From Pseudomonadales bacterium (GTDB lineage: Bacteria; Pseudomonadota; Gammaproteobacteria; Pseudomonadales; Ketobacteraceae): a DNA stretch of 64,000 bases. The stretch spans positions 1 through 64,000 of the forward strand of contig PAPM01000020.1 of the NCBI GenBank assembly GCA_002708905.1. Direction: 5' to 3'. The notes beneath the pieces were generated by a model that was not told the origin of the DNA, did no database searches, and worked only from the letters and a program-made list of their open reading frames with translations. Numbering within the stretch: the first letter of the stretch is position 1; each line of letters opens with the position of its first letter. Shown piece after piece: positions 42,755-51,721 of the stretch. Position numbers and translations under genes: made by a program.

Positions 42755-43315
42755 CTAATGGTGCTGCATGTGCTTGGAAAACCCGGATCTTAAAAAGTCC
42801 ATCTGATCGGCCAGGATGCTGCGATTGGCCAACGCCAGATATTCCATCTTGTTGGGTTTGAACGGTACAGCCAATAGGGGCATGCTGGCTTCTTCCGGTG
42901 TTTTGTCGCTCTTGCGCTGATTGCAGCGCCGGCACGCTGCCACCAGATTAGTCCAGCTCTCACCACCACCGCGGGAGCGGGGAATGATGTGGTCTCGCGT
43001 GAGTTTGTCCTGGGCAAATTGATCGCCGCAATACATGCAGGTGTTGCGATCGCGGCGGAACAGGAGCCGATTACAGACTGCCGGGACATGATGATCGTTG
43101 TAGTGGATATCGCCGTTGGTGGCGATGATGGTGGGGATATTCAGGACCGAACGTTGTCCGTGGCGGTTATAGCCACCGCGGATTGTGAATGTGGTGTCGC
43201 CCAATGACCACAGTACCAGACCTTTAACCAGTAACGTGGCGGCTTGCTCCCGATCAAGCCATTGCAGGGGCACACCGGCCTTGTTGAGTCGAAGGACCCG
43301 GGTGTTCATCTGCAT
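42755..43315 (-). CDS. HNH endonuclease
   Basis: This 186-residue protein has a C-terminal HNH domain. The zinc-binding Cys pairs are in CMYCGD and CRRCNQRKSD, and the ββα-metal motif is DHIIPRSRGGGESWTNLV, with His in DHIIP as general base. The N-terminal portion (RVLRLNKAGVPLQWL) is typical of a widespread family of single-copy bacterial HNH proteins of unknown target. No methyltransferase or phage genes are nearby, so it is not an obvious restriction enzyme. Confidence 0.9.
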   Translation of the reverse strand: MQMNTRVLRLNKAGVPLQWLDREQAATLLVKGLVLWSLGDTTFTIRGGYNRHGQRSVLNIPTIIATNGDIHYNDHHVPAVCNRLLFRRDRNTCMYCGDQFAQDKLTRDHIIPRSRGGGESWTNLVAACRRCNQRKSDKTPEEASMPLLAVPFKPNKMEYLALANRSILADQMDFLRSGFSKHMQHH

Positions 43316-43501
43316 AGTACATAACCTGTTTATTTAATCGCATACTTTTGGAATGCTTACCGTGATGAATGTTTGCAGCTTTTGGCCGCTATGCACTCAT
43401 CCGTTTATCCTGTTACTTTCATTTTGATCCAGAATACTCAGCTTTTCCAGACAGTTACTGAGTTTAATCAGGGTTTGTGACAATTTAGACGCTTTACTAA
43501 C

Positions 43502-44248
43502 CTAACTCAATAGCTGCGGTAACCATTCGCCACAGGGGCCGATTAATTCCATGTCTGCCAGTGCGCTGGCACCACTGGGCTGGGTGTTGATGACCAGTAC
43601 CTTACCGCCGTAGGTTTTGGTGAGTTGAATCAATCCTGCAGCGGGATAAACGCTGGCGCTGGTGCCGATCACCAGCAGGCAATCGGCGGTTCGGCAGTGT
43701 TGCTCAGACTGCTGCCAGGCCCATTGGGGCAGGGTTTCCCCAAACCAAACCACAGCGGGCCGCAGAGGGGCATTACACATCGGACAGCTGCGTAAGCCCG
43801 GGGGAGAGCCTAAGTCGACTTTCTGTTGATAACCACAGCGGGCATGGCACCGATCATGGGTGATATTGCCATGTAGATGGAATACAGATTCTGCTTTGCA
43901 GCCGGCCCTTTCCAGCAGGTCATCCACGTTTTGAGTAACTTGAATGATATCAGGTCGTCCCGCCAGGGCGATATGTGCGGCATTGGGCTCGGCATTGGCT
44001 ATGGCTTGGCGGCGCCAGTCGTACCAGTCGATGACCAGCTTTGGATCTTCCGCAAACCCTTCCGGGGAAGCCAACTTGGTGGGATCGTAGCGACTCCAAA
44101 GAGCATCGGTTTCCGTATCACGGAATGTGGAAATGCCCGATTCTGCACTCAGGCCGGCTCCCGAGAAGCAGACAATTTTTTCGCATTGGGCCAGCAGGCC
44201 GCGAGCCTGTTCAAGAGCAGCCTGGCGATTGGATAACGACTGGGTCAT
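43502..44248 (-). CDS. SIR2-family NAD-dependent protein deacylase (CobB-like)
   Basis: This 248-residue sirtuin has the NAD motif FSGAGLSAESGISTFRD, then TQNVDDLLERAG, and the catalytic His in FHLHGNI. A zinc ribbon is formed by C-x3-C (CHARC) and C-x2-C (CPMC). The Y-x-x-R motif (YDWR) that marks class III desuccinylases/deacylases is present. It follows the receiver-OmpA fusion gene by 6 bp on the same strand, so the two are probably cotranscribed. It should remove acetyl or succinyl groups from lysines. Confidence 0.93.
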   Translation of the reverse strand: MTQSLSNRQAALEQARGLLAQCEKIVCFSGAGLSAESGISTFRDTETDALWSRYDPTKLASPEGFAEDPKLVIDWYDWRRQAIANAEPNAAHIALAGRPDIIQVTQNVDDLLERAGCKAESVFHLHGNITHDRCHARCGYQQKVDLGSPPGLRSCPMCNAPLRPAVVWFGETLPQWAWQQSEQHCRTADCLLVIGTSASVYPAAGLIQLTKTYGGKVLVINTQPSGASALADMELIGPCGEWLPQLLS

Positions 44249-44254
44249 AACGCC

Positions 44255-45553
44255 CTAGTATGGGTTGATGGATATTTCAATGCGTTGATTGCGGGCCGCG
44301 ACTTTGTTCCAGCGGTCTGCGCTGGAGTCAGGATCTTGGGAAGGGTAACGCGCAACGGGGCGTCGATCCCCGGCAGTGGACAGGTTTAGTTCGATTTCAT
44401 CGCCGTATTCCGACTGGAATGCGGCAAGGAAGCGCTCGAAGCCGGGAGTTTGTTCTGTGCCGATCGACTCCGCTGACGTCGGGTTGAATTGAACGATCTC
44501 ACAGCTGCTGAGGGTCGCATCTACGTCAGGCAGGAAGGTTTCACCGTTGGCAGCAGTGACCTGACAGAAACGTCCAAGGTGGCTGCGGATGGCAATCTCT
44601 CCTGCAAAACCAACGCTGCTCAGGTTTCTCGCCAGTTGCGACAAAGTGGACGCCAGCCGGTCATTGAACGGCTTTTCGTCCCAGGCGAACTGACCATCTT
44701 CATTCAGTGCCCACTCGATGCTCTCATAGAACTGCCGATTCTGGTTGCTGCTCATTTGCTCCTGGGCACTCATCTGCGCGTTCAGCTCATTACGCATGGC
44801 GTCATTTTTCTGCGTTTGCTCGCGCACGGTGTCTTCCAGTTGGCGATTATTGGATTGCACCACCGTCAATTCCTGCATCAGCCGGTTGTTGCTCAGCAGG
44901 AGCCAGCCAATCAGGACCACGCAGAGTGCAAGTCCCAGATACTGGACCAGACCGTAGCGACTGCGTTGGCTGTCTTCTTTCTGGGACATGCCCTGCAGTT
45001 GTTGGGTTAGCTGTTCTATCCGTTGTTCCAGCGCGTTGAGTTCCGGGTGCTCTTCCGGTGTCGGTGCAGGGCGGGGAGTCGGTGCGGCCTCCGGTTTGGC
45101 GTCCATATCCACGATGACGACATCGTTCGCAGCCTGTCCCACCCGGACCTGGGGGGCACTGCCTGTTGCCCGGGTCTGATGGGGTAATAAATTTTGGCGC
45201 TCCAGCACCTGTGCCAACATCAGCGGTTTCAGGGTTTTTGGTAAAACGTCGACCGCACCCAGGGCGCGGGCCTGGCTTTCATAGACCTCGCCCTCTTTGG
45301 AGGTGTACATGATGATGGGGATGGTGGCGGTGTGAGGGTCGTTCTTGATGGCGCGCAGGCATTGGAAACCGTCCATACCCGGCATGGTATGGTCCATGAA
45401 AATCATGCTGGGTTTTTTACCGCAGAGGTAACCCAGGGCTTCTTCCCCGGATTCAACAGAGTCCACATCGATACCCTGTTCTGTCAGCATCTTGCTGAGA
45501 ACGTGTCGGGCCATACGTGAATCGTCGACTACCAGAGCCAGCTTGTTGGACAT
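44255..45553 (-). CDS. receiver domain fused through a TM helix to an OmpA-like domain
   Basis: This 432-residue protein has an N-terminal receiver (about 4-125) with acidic D10/D11, phospho-acceptor D54 (MDHTMPGMDG) and Lys106. A Pro/Ala/Glu-rich linker (about 150-170) and coiled coil follow. A single transmembrane helix lies at about 202-221, then a second coiled coil (about 225-275) and a C-terminal domain ending RNQRIEIS, as in OmpA/MotB peptidoglycan-binding domains. The topology puts a phosphorylatable receiver in the cytoplasm and a wall-binding domain in the periplasm. I know no standard family with this order. No kinase is adjacent; the sirtuin is cotranscribed. Confidence 0.8.
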   Translation of the reverse strand: MSNKLALVVDDSRMARHVLSKMLTEQGIDVDSVESGEEALGYLCGKKPSMIFMDHTMPGMDGFQCLRAIKNDPHTATIPIIMYTSKEGEVYESQARALGAVDVLPKTLKPLMLAQVLERQNLLPHQTRATGSAPQVRVGQAANDVVIVDMDAKPEAAPTPRPAPTPEEHPELNALEQRIEQLTQQLQGMSQKEDSQRSRYGLVQYLGLALCVVLIGWLLLSNNRLMQELTVVQSNNRQLEDTVREQTQKNDAMRNELNAQMSAQEQMSSNQNRQFYESIEWALNEDGQFAWDEKPFNDRLASTLSQLARNLSSVGFAGEIAIRSHLGRFCQVTAANGETFLPDVDATLSSCEIVQFNPTSAESIGTEQTPGFERFLAAFQSEYGDEIELNLSTAGDRRPVARYPSQDPDSSADRWNKVAARNQRIEISINPY

Positions 45554-45611
45554 GAACGACTGCTCAAATATCTTGTTATCTTTGTAAACTACAAACTTAT
45601 ATCAAAGGGGT

Positions 45612-46445
45612 TTAGGTTGCACCAGATTTTTGTTCAAATTGTGTAGCGTTTGGGGCAAAAAACCGAATTTTATCAAAGCCAAAATGTTTGATTCCGGCCT
45701 CCAGTAGATGGGCCTGTTCCGTTTCCGCAGTAAATAAAAACAAGTTGCCGGGCAGGCGGGTTTTGCCTTCTGCCGGCGGTAAATCGATGAGTAACTGCTG
45801 TGCCCGGCGGGCAATGGCGGCGCCGCTGTCGAGGATACGGATGTGTGCCGGTATGGCGGCGCGGATCTCCTGCAGCAGGATGGGAAAGTGGGTACAACCC
45901 AGAATGAGTACGTCAGTGTGGGAATCCTGTAATGGGGCGAGCACCTCGTGGATGATGGCCCGGTTAACCGGTTTTCCCCGAATCTTCTGCTCGGCTTCAT
46001 GCACCAGTTGATTGGAGCCGATGCGCAGGAAGCGGCAGCCATTGCCGAAATCCTCGATCAGACGATCAATGTAGCGGCGCTGAATGGTACCTGGAGTGGC
46101 CAGCAAGGTCACTTGCTTTGACTGGCTGCAGGCTGCAGCCGGTTTGATGGCGGGAACCACGCCGATGACCGGAGTATTGGTTTGCGCCCGCAATGGATCC
46201 AGGACCACTGTGCTGGCCGTATTGCAGGCGATGACGATGATATCCGGTTGATATTGCCGTTCCAACTCCGGCAGCAATTGCAACAGCCTTTGTACCAGAA
46301 CCTGTTCCTCCAGCGTACCGTAGGGGTAGGCCCCATTGTCGGCGACATAGCAGGTATGGCTGTTGGGAATCAGCTGTTGGATCTCCTGCCAGATGGAGAG
46401 TCCACCTACGCCGGAATCAATAATCAGGAAGTTAGGGTTTTTCAT
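45612..46445 (-). CDS. murI: glutamate racemase
   Basis: This 277-residue enzyme makes D-glutamate for peptidoglycan. The two catalytic cysteines are C74 (ACNTAS) and C184 (LGCTHFP). D10-S11 lies in DSGVGGLS, the general base region, and H186 follows C184. The length is close to E. coli MurI (285). It lies 15 bp after the nuclease-helicase gene on the same strand, so it may be part of that transcript. Confidence 0.95.
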   Translation of the reverse strand: MKNPNFLIIDSGVGGLSIWQEIQQLIPNSHTCYVADNGAYPYGTLEEQVLVQRLLQLLPELERQYQPDIIVIACNTASTVVLDPLRAQTNTPVIGVVPAIKPAAACSQSKQVTLLATPGTIQRRYIDRLIEDFGNGCRFLRIGSNQLVHEAEQKIRGKPVNRAIIHEVLAPLQDSHTDVLILGCTHFPILLQEIRAAIPAHIRILDSGAAIARRAQQLLIDLPPAEGKTRLPGNLFLFTAETEQAHLLEAGIKHFGFDKIRFFAPNATQFEQKSGAT

Positions 46446-46460
46446 GGTTTGGATTATACG

Positions 46461-48815
46461 TCACTTCGGGAAGAAAGAAGCCAACGCCCATTGCAGATCA
46501 TCACTATTTTTTACCAGCCGGGGTTGCCAATGGGAGGGCAGCAGGGTGCGGTACTGCGCTTGGGTAAAACGATCGTCCATGAGCAGCAATAGGCCCCGGT
46601 CCTGCTCACTGCGGATCAGGCGGCCGGCAGTCTGGATTACGCGATTAACGGCTGGATAACGATAGGCGAAGTCGAACCCCAGTTGCTCGCTGTCTTCAAA
46701 GTGTTGCTTTATGTGCTCCCTTTCCGGAGAAGGCGGCGGCAGGCAGGTGCCAATGATAATGACACCATCCAGTTTGTTGTCTCTCAGGTCGATACCCTCA
46801 GCAAACAATCCCCCCGCGATGACGCCGGCCAGATATTGGGGGGTGTGTAATTGCTGCAGAAACGCTGCCCGTTCAGCTATCCTGCTGGATTGTGGTTGGG
46901 TGTAAAGTGGTAGCTCCGGAATAGATCTCAGTTGTACCGAGACTTCCTCCAGATATTCATAAGAGGGTAGGGCCATCAGATAGCGGCCGGGATGGGATTG
47001 CCAAAGTGCATTGATGCATTCAACGATTTCCCCGACGGACTGAGAGCGTTGATTGAAACGGGTATTTACCGGAACGACCAGAGTACACTGGTTTTCCGTT
47101 GGAAACGGATTGGGTAATGCCAATCTGAGAGCTTCCTGATTACCCAGGATACTGCGTTGGAAGTAATCCATTGGTAACAGGCTGCCGGAGAAAAAGTGGC
47201 AGGAGTGAAAGCTGTCCGTGATGCGCTGCAGGTTGGGTGCAGGGTCGGTGCAGAATATCTGGATGCGGTCCGGTTTGCTACTGTAGAGCAGGACATCTTC
47301 TTCCGCGATCAGCTGAGCCCGCTGTGTGAAGCGCCACAGTGCCATCATGTGTTCAAACAATTCATCCGGAAACAATAACCAGTTTTGCTGTGCAAACCAG
47401 TCGTTCATGGGTTCAATAACGGACTGCAGTTGTTGCACAAAGGATGGCGACAGCTCTTTTGCATCGGTGCAATTGAACACTTCAACAAACTGCCTGGCCA
47501 GCTTGCGTAAACGTTTTTGCAGTCCCGGATCGGTGACGTTTTGCTGCAGGTGTTTAATGGATCTCTGGTACAGGTCTGCACTGAACATGGTGCGGGCACG
47601 ATCCGGGAGGTTGTGGGCCTCGTCCACCAACAGGCAGAAGTGTTTGCTGTCCGTCAACGCATCGTTGAGTCGGGCCTGGGGATCAAACACGTAGTTATAG
47701 TCTGCTACCACAACATCCATCCAGGGCAATAAGTCCCGCGCCAGCTGATGAGGGCAGAGGTTGTATTCAGTCGCCAGTTGCAGCAGGTCTGCTTCAAAAA
47801 AATGCTGTTTCTGCTGGAAGGATTGGCGGGCGGCGGGAAGGCGATCGTAATAGCCGGTTTGCGCGCTGCAGTTGACCTGATTGCGGTCACAGTTAGTGCA
47901 GACCTTATCTTTGGCCTGCAGGAACAGGACCCTGAGCTTGGGTGTCTGATCAAAATTGGAAAGTGCCTGTCTGACGCTGTTGTGTCCGCTGTTTTTGGCG
48001 GTGAGGTACCACAGCTGTTTGATGGTGCCTTCGGCCAGTTGCCGGAGGGCAGGGAACAGGGTGGCCATGGTCTTGCCCAGGCCGGTGGGTGCGTGGTAGA
48101 AACCCTGCTGCCGGTCACGAATGTGACGATAGAGGTTAACGGACAAAGTGCGTTGCCCTGCCCGGTAGTTTGGGAACGGAAATTTGATGGTTGAGAGATT
48201 GCGGTCCCGTTGTTCCAGGTGCTGGCAAAAGCTGTCCAGCCAAGTGGTGTATTCATCGCAACATTGACGCAAAAAGTCGATCAGCTCTGCCGCACTATAG
48301 GAATGCTCCCGCACGAAAGTCGATTCATCATCCAGCTTGAGATAGGTCAACCTTAAGCTGACTGTATCCTTGGCATGTTGCTGGCAGAACATAGCGCCGT
48401 AAAGCTTGAGTTGTGCCAGGTGGACCTGGTATTGGGCGTTCGGCAGATCCTGATCAGCACAGTAGGTGGTTTTGATTTCTTCCAAAGTGGTTAGGTCGTT
48501 TGCAACATCAAGGCCGTCAATGCGGCCTGCCAGGGTCCAAACGCAATGCGCACCGGTCCATTGGGATTTGATGGCCACTTCCCGTTGATAGTGTGGTGGC
48601 CGTTGGGACTGGAGTAGTTTATGGCCCTCCTGCCCCTGCTGCGCGCTGGGACTGCGTTCACTGCCCAGGACGACATCACCGCGTCGGCAACAAAAGTGCG
48701 CCAGTTCCGTAACGGGAACACGGAATGCGCGGACACCCGAGTCGGTTTTGATCGGTGGTTCCGTGGTGGTTTCGGAGTTTGTTTCTGAGTTGGTTTCGGA
48801 GTTGATCTCAGTCAT
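46461..48815 (-). CDS. DinG/Rad3-like helicase with N-terminal PD-(D/E)XK nuclease domain
   Basis: This 784-residue protein combines two activities. At about 30-200 is a PD-(D/E)XK nuclease-like domain (GRIDGLDV with D100, then EEIKTTY with E113 and K115, and QYQVHLAQLKLYG). From about 215 is an XPD/DinG helicase: Walker A APTGLGKT, DEAH as LLVDEAHNLPDRAR, and a cysteine cluster (CTNCDRNQVNC ... C) for a likely Fe-S cluster. Motif VI is in IQTAGRLIRSEQDRG. The N-terminal NSET repeat is low complexity. It overlaps the FAN1 gene by 8 bp, so the two are translationally coupled and probably act together in DNA repair. Confidence 0.88.
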   Translation of the reverse strand: MTEINSETNSETNSETTTEPPIKTDSGVRAFRVPVTELAHFCCRRGDVVLGSERSPSAQQGQEGHKLLQSQRPPHYQREVAIKSQWTGAHCVWTLAGRIDGLDVANDLTTLEEIKTTYCADQDLPNAQYQVHLAQLKLYGAMFCQQHAKDTVSLRLTYLKLDDESTFVREHSYSAAELIDFLRQCCDEYTTWLDSFCQHLEQRDRNLSTIKFPFPNYRAGQRTLSVNLYRHIRDRQQGFYHAPTGLGKTMATLFPALRQLAEGTIKQLWYLTAKNSGHNSVRQALSNFDQTPKLRVLFLQAKDKVCTNCDRNQVNCSAQTGYYDRLPAARQSFQQKQHFFEADLLQLATEYNLCPHQLARDLLPWMDVVVADYNYVFDPQARLNDALTDSKHFCLLVDEAHNLPDRARTMFSADLYQRSIKHLQQNVTDPGLQKRLRKLARQFVEVFNCTDAKELSPSFVQQLQSVIEPMNDWFAQQNWLLFPDELFEHMMALWRFTQRAQLIAEEDVLLYSSKPDRIQIFCTDPAPNLQRITDSFHSCHFFSGSLLPMDYFQRSILGNQEALRLALPNPFPTENQCTLVVPVNTRFNQRSQSVGEIVECINALWQSHPGRYLMALPSYEYLEEVSVQLRSIPELPLYTQPQSSRIAERAAFLQQLHTPQYLAGVIAGGLFAEGIDLRDNKLDGVIIIGTCLPPPSPEREHIKQHFEDSEQLGFDFAYRYPAVNRVIQTAGRLIRSEQDRGLLLLMDDRFTQAQYRTLLPSHWQPRLVKNSDDLQWALASFFPK

Positions 48816-50487
48816 TGTTGTCCCAGCTTACCCAACAGACTGACGCGGGAATACCGGCCGCTGCAAACTCGTTTAACCAGCGGATCTGATTGGCCTGTAA
48901 CTTATCGCCGGGGCCTTTCACCTCAATGAGCTCATAGGTACGGTCGCTATGGGCGGCGGTGGAGAATCGGATCAGGTCGGGAAAACCGTTTCGATAGAGC
49001 CCCGGGTGCTGCAACATGCGCTGAAAAATGACTTGCAGGTGCCGGGGAGGAATTCGATCTAAAGCCAGGTCCAGCAGTTCAACGGGGAGGGCTTCCCAGA
49101 ACACGAAGGGGTTAGCCAATCCCTGCTTGGACTCATAGTGCCGGCGAACCGTCTGTTGCCATGCTCGATGGTTGAGCTGGTCCAGGCGATCATCAACCGC
49201 AGCTTTGCGCCGTTGGTAAAAGTCTTCTCCATTGAGATCCCCCCCATTAAGATCTAGGGGCCCCCGCTGAAACGGATTGATAAAGGCGCCCGGCACTGCG
49301 GCAAAAATGATATCCCAGAACAGTAAGCCGAACAGACCGTTGAATAAGGTGTTTTCCACGTAGCAACAAACGTGATCTTCATCAGTGAGCGCTGCGGCCG
49401 TTATCCACTCCACGGAATCTTCACTGTTGGCGAGTGTGAGATGATTTTCCCGCCATTGTGTTTTTGTTTTTGGTTTGCTTTTTTTGCCCAACGCCCTATG
49501 TAATTGGGGCAGAAATCGCGCTACAAATTCCAACTCTTCAGGGTGTTGGCTTGCTTCCAGTATTTGATGGCAGAGCGCGAGGGATTCGTCCAATAGCCCC
49601 AGCTTTTTCAGAATACGCGCCTGGCGTTCCCGGCTGGGATGGCGATCGCAGAGACGAAACAAAATGAGAGCCTCTTCGTATTGCTCCAACCGTTCCAGTT
49701 GCCGGGCGATTGGCAGCAAGGTTTTTTGGTAGCGTCGCTGCAGATGGGGGTGTTGGTCCGGTTGGGGTAGGGAGCGTGCCAGTTCCAGCAGCCGGGCTGC
49801 ATCCTGTAATAGTGATTTGTCTTCCAGTTGTTGGCGGGTCCGGGCGTAATGCAATTGCTGCTCGATTTGCTCCCGGGTCTGGAAATAGCGGGTTTCCCGG
49901 CATAGGGAATAGTGTTCGTATTGTACGTGCCCGAGTTCGCTGATCACGAACTCGGTTAGATCCTGGTAACTGTTGCCGAAGAAACACAGTTTGTAGGTTT
50001 CGAAGGCTATTTGAAAATGCGCTTCCACATAGGGAAAACGGGATTGAATGCACTCGTGGATAGCACCTTCGTTGTGCGTGGCCAGAATCAGTTTGATCAA
50101 TTCCGGTTTTTTTAATTTACTGCGTCCCGGTGGCTGAAAATGTTCAATAAGCTCGGGACGCGTCAACAGGTTCAGTAATTCTTCCGTGGCGACCGGATGA
50201 TTGCGTTTGCCCAGTCCGGCTTGCTCCAGCTCGGCCAGGATGCCATCCAAGTCGGGGACGTCCACGTAGTTCAGTTTGTCCTGGCGCAGGATGGTTCCCT
50301 GGCGGGTGAGCAGGCGACAGTACAGGCTTTTGGCGCTGGCACTCAGAGTGTTAAAGCGCTCATAGAGCTGAAGCTCGTCCCCATTGAGCAGGTCGGCATA
50401 CTGATCCATGACACCCTGCAACAGGGTGGACAGGTTCTCAACATGGTATCCGAGAGGGAGTTCGGGCGGTGGTACCGGTACGCTCAT
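48808..50487 (-). CDS. FAN1-type structure-specific nuclease (VRR-NUC domain)
   Basis: This 559-residue homologue of FAN1 cuts 5' flaps and interstrand crosslink intermediates. The C-terminal VRR-NUC domain has the catalytic PDL and EVKGPGDKLQANQ (D, E and K of the PD-(D/E)XK fold) and the preceding YVENTLFNGLFGLLFWDIIF segment, typical of FAN1. A SAP-like and TPR-like helical region fills about 100-330. The length matches bacterial FAN1 (about 560, as in Pseudomonas aeruginosa). It overlaps the nuclease-helicase gene by 8 bp. Two PD-(D/E)XK nucleases and a helicase in one operon is notable. Confidence 0.93.
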   Translation of the reverse strand: MSVPVPPPELPLGYHVENLSTLLQGVMDQYADLLNGDELQLYERFNTLSASAKSLYCRLLTRQGTILRQDKLNYVDVPDLDGILAELEQAGLGKRNHPVATEELLNLLTRPELIEHFQPPGRSKLKKPELIKLILATHNEGAIHECIQSRFPYVEAHFQIAFETYKLCFFGNSYQDLTEFVISELGHVQYEHYSLCRETRYFQTREQIEQQLHYARTRQQLEDKSLLQDAARLLELARSLPQPDQHPHLQRRYQKTLLPIARQLERLEQYEEALILFRLCDRHPSRERQARILKKLGLLDESLALCHQILEASQHPEELEFVARFLPQLHRALGKKSKPKTKTQWRENHLTLANSEDSVEWITAAALTDEDHVCCYVENTLFNGLFGLLFWDIIFAAVPGAFINPFQRGPLDLNGGDLNGEDFYQRRKAAVDDRLDQLNHRAWQQTVRRHYESKQGLANPFVFWEALPVELLDLALDRIPPRHLQVIFQRMLQHPGLYRNGFPDLIRFSTAAHSDRTYELIEVKGPGDKLQANQIRWLNEFAAAGIPASVCWVSWDNND

Positions 50488-50619
50488 GCAATTCAGGCTG
50501 TGGACACTTCGGTGTCTTTGACGATGACGCCCCTATGGTAGCGTCGCAGTTGTGAGCTTGGAAGAAGGAAGTGGACGGCTCGAACCTGGTGATCCTGGAC
50601 AAGTCCGAGCCAAGTATTG

Positions 50620-51480
50620 TTAGAGGACCTGGATCGACCCAGCCAGATGGGGTTTCTCGCCATTCTGGTCCTTAACCCGGAACTCAATGGTGTCACCGGT
50701 ATTGGCGTACTGGAACTGAACTTTTGCAGGCAGGAAAACCGGCAGTTTAAACGCCACGGACACTTTGAATGGGCCTTTTGGCAGCTGATCATCCAGGCAG
50801 GCCAGAGCATGGGCCTTGCTCCACATGCCATGGGCAATATGGCGTTTGAAACCGAACAGTTTGGCGGTCACGGCATACAGGTGGATCAGGTTGGAATCGC
50901 CGGAAACCTTGGCGTAGCGGCGGCCGATGTTCTCCGGGGCGCTCCAATAATCCATGTTGTCGGCAGAAAAGGTGTCTTCCTTTTTGTCTTTCTTGTCTTC
51001 CACATTGGTCTTGGTGCGGAACAAGTTGGTGCTGACGCTTTCCCACACCAGTTTTCCTTCCACACTCACCCGGGTAATGATGCTGAACTCCAGACCCTTG
51101 CCCACGGTATCCGGACCCACCAGCTCACACTCGATATCCATCGCCTCCTGGTTGCCGATGGCGCGATACTGGGTGATTTCATTGCGCACATGCACCAAAC
51201 CCAATAAGGGGAAGGGGAACAGCGGGTTCACCAGAATCTCCATGTGCAGGGGAAACGCCAGGATATGCGGGTAGGTGACGGGCAGGCTGCCGGAGACCGG
51301 GAAGCCGCAGACCTTGCGGTACTCCGCCAGTTTTCCCAGGTCCGCGGTCACGTTGCGCAGATGGGCTTTGATGGTGGGAAGGCTATCTCCCTGTAACTTG
51401 CCGGGCTTCTTCGAGGTGACTGCCCGGTAATAAAGGCTCATGGTCGAGGGCGATTTCTCAAGTTCTATAGTAGCCATCAT
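50620..51480 (-). CDS. MaoC-like (R)-specific enoyl-CoA/acyl dehydratase (HtdX-like)
   Basis: This 286-residue double-hotdog protein has a C-terminal half with the hydratase-2 motif (GDSNLIHLYAVTAKLFGFKRHIAHGMW), including the catalytic Asp and His. The N-terminal half is a degenerate hotdog. It resembles mycobacterial HtdX/FAS-type MaoC proteins. The ATG at 51480 has AGGA upstream; the second ATG is 3 bases on. It is divergent from the AraC regulator. A FabG4-like reductase and a FadA2-like thiolase lie beyond the regulator. Confidence 0.9.
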   Translation of the reverse strand: MMATIELEKSPSTMSLYYRAVTSKKPGKLQGDSLPTIKAHLRNVTADLGKLAEYRKVCGFPVSGSLPVTYPHILAFPLHMEILVNPLFPFPLLGLVHVRNEITQYRAIGNQEAMDIECELVGPDTVGKGLEFSIITRVSVEGKLVWESVSTNLFRTKTNVEDKKDKKEDTFSADNMDYWSAPENIGRRYAKVSGDSNLIHLYAVTAKLFGFKRHIAHGMWSKAHALACLDDQLPKGPFKVSVAFKLPVFLPAKVQFQYANTGDTIEFRVKDQNGEKPHLAGSIQVL

Positions 51481-51721
51481 CAAATAATCCTGTTTTGCAA
51501 AAGCCAGCGAAGTGAATTCGGGGATTGTAGCGGCCTGATTGTACAGCGTAATTGCCCTCGCGGGCACCATTGGGAGGCTTTCCTGCCAATTGGCCGTAGC
51601 GACGCTATTGTGTTTGGGGACTGTGCTGACTATTATTACAAACGCTTTTCCGGTTTTATTCGGATTTTCATACAGTTAATTTCGCAGTTTTCTCCCAATA
51701 AACGCTATTAGAAGGTAATCC

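Noticed and set aside
42755-43315. Restriction or phage-defence locus around the HNH protein
   Set aside because: No methyltransferase, integrase or other defence genes lie nearby; the neighbours are housekeeping genes.
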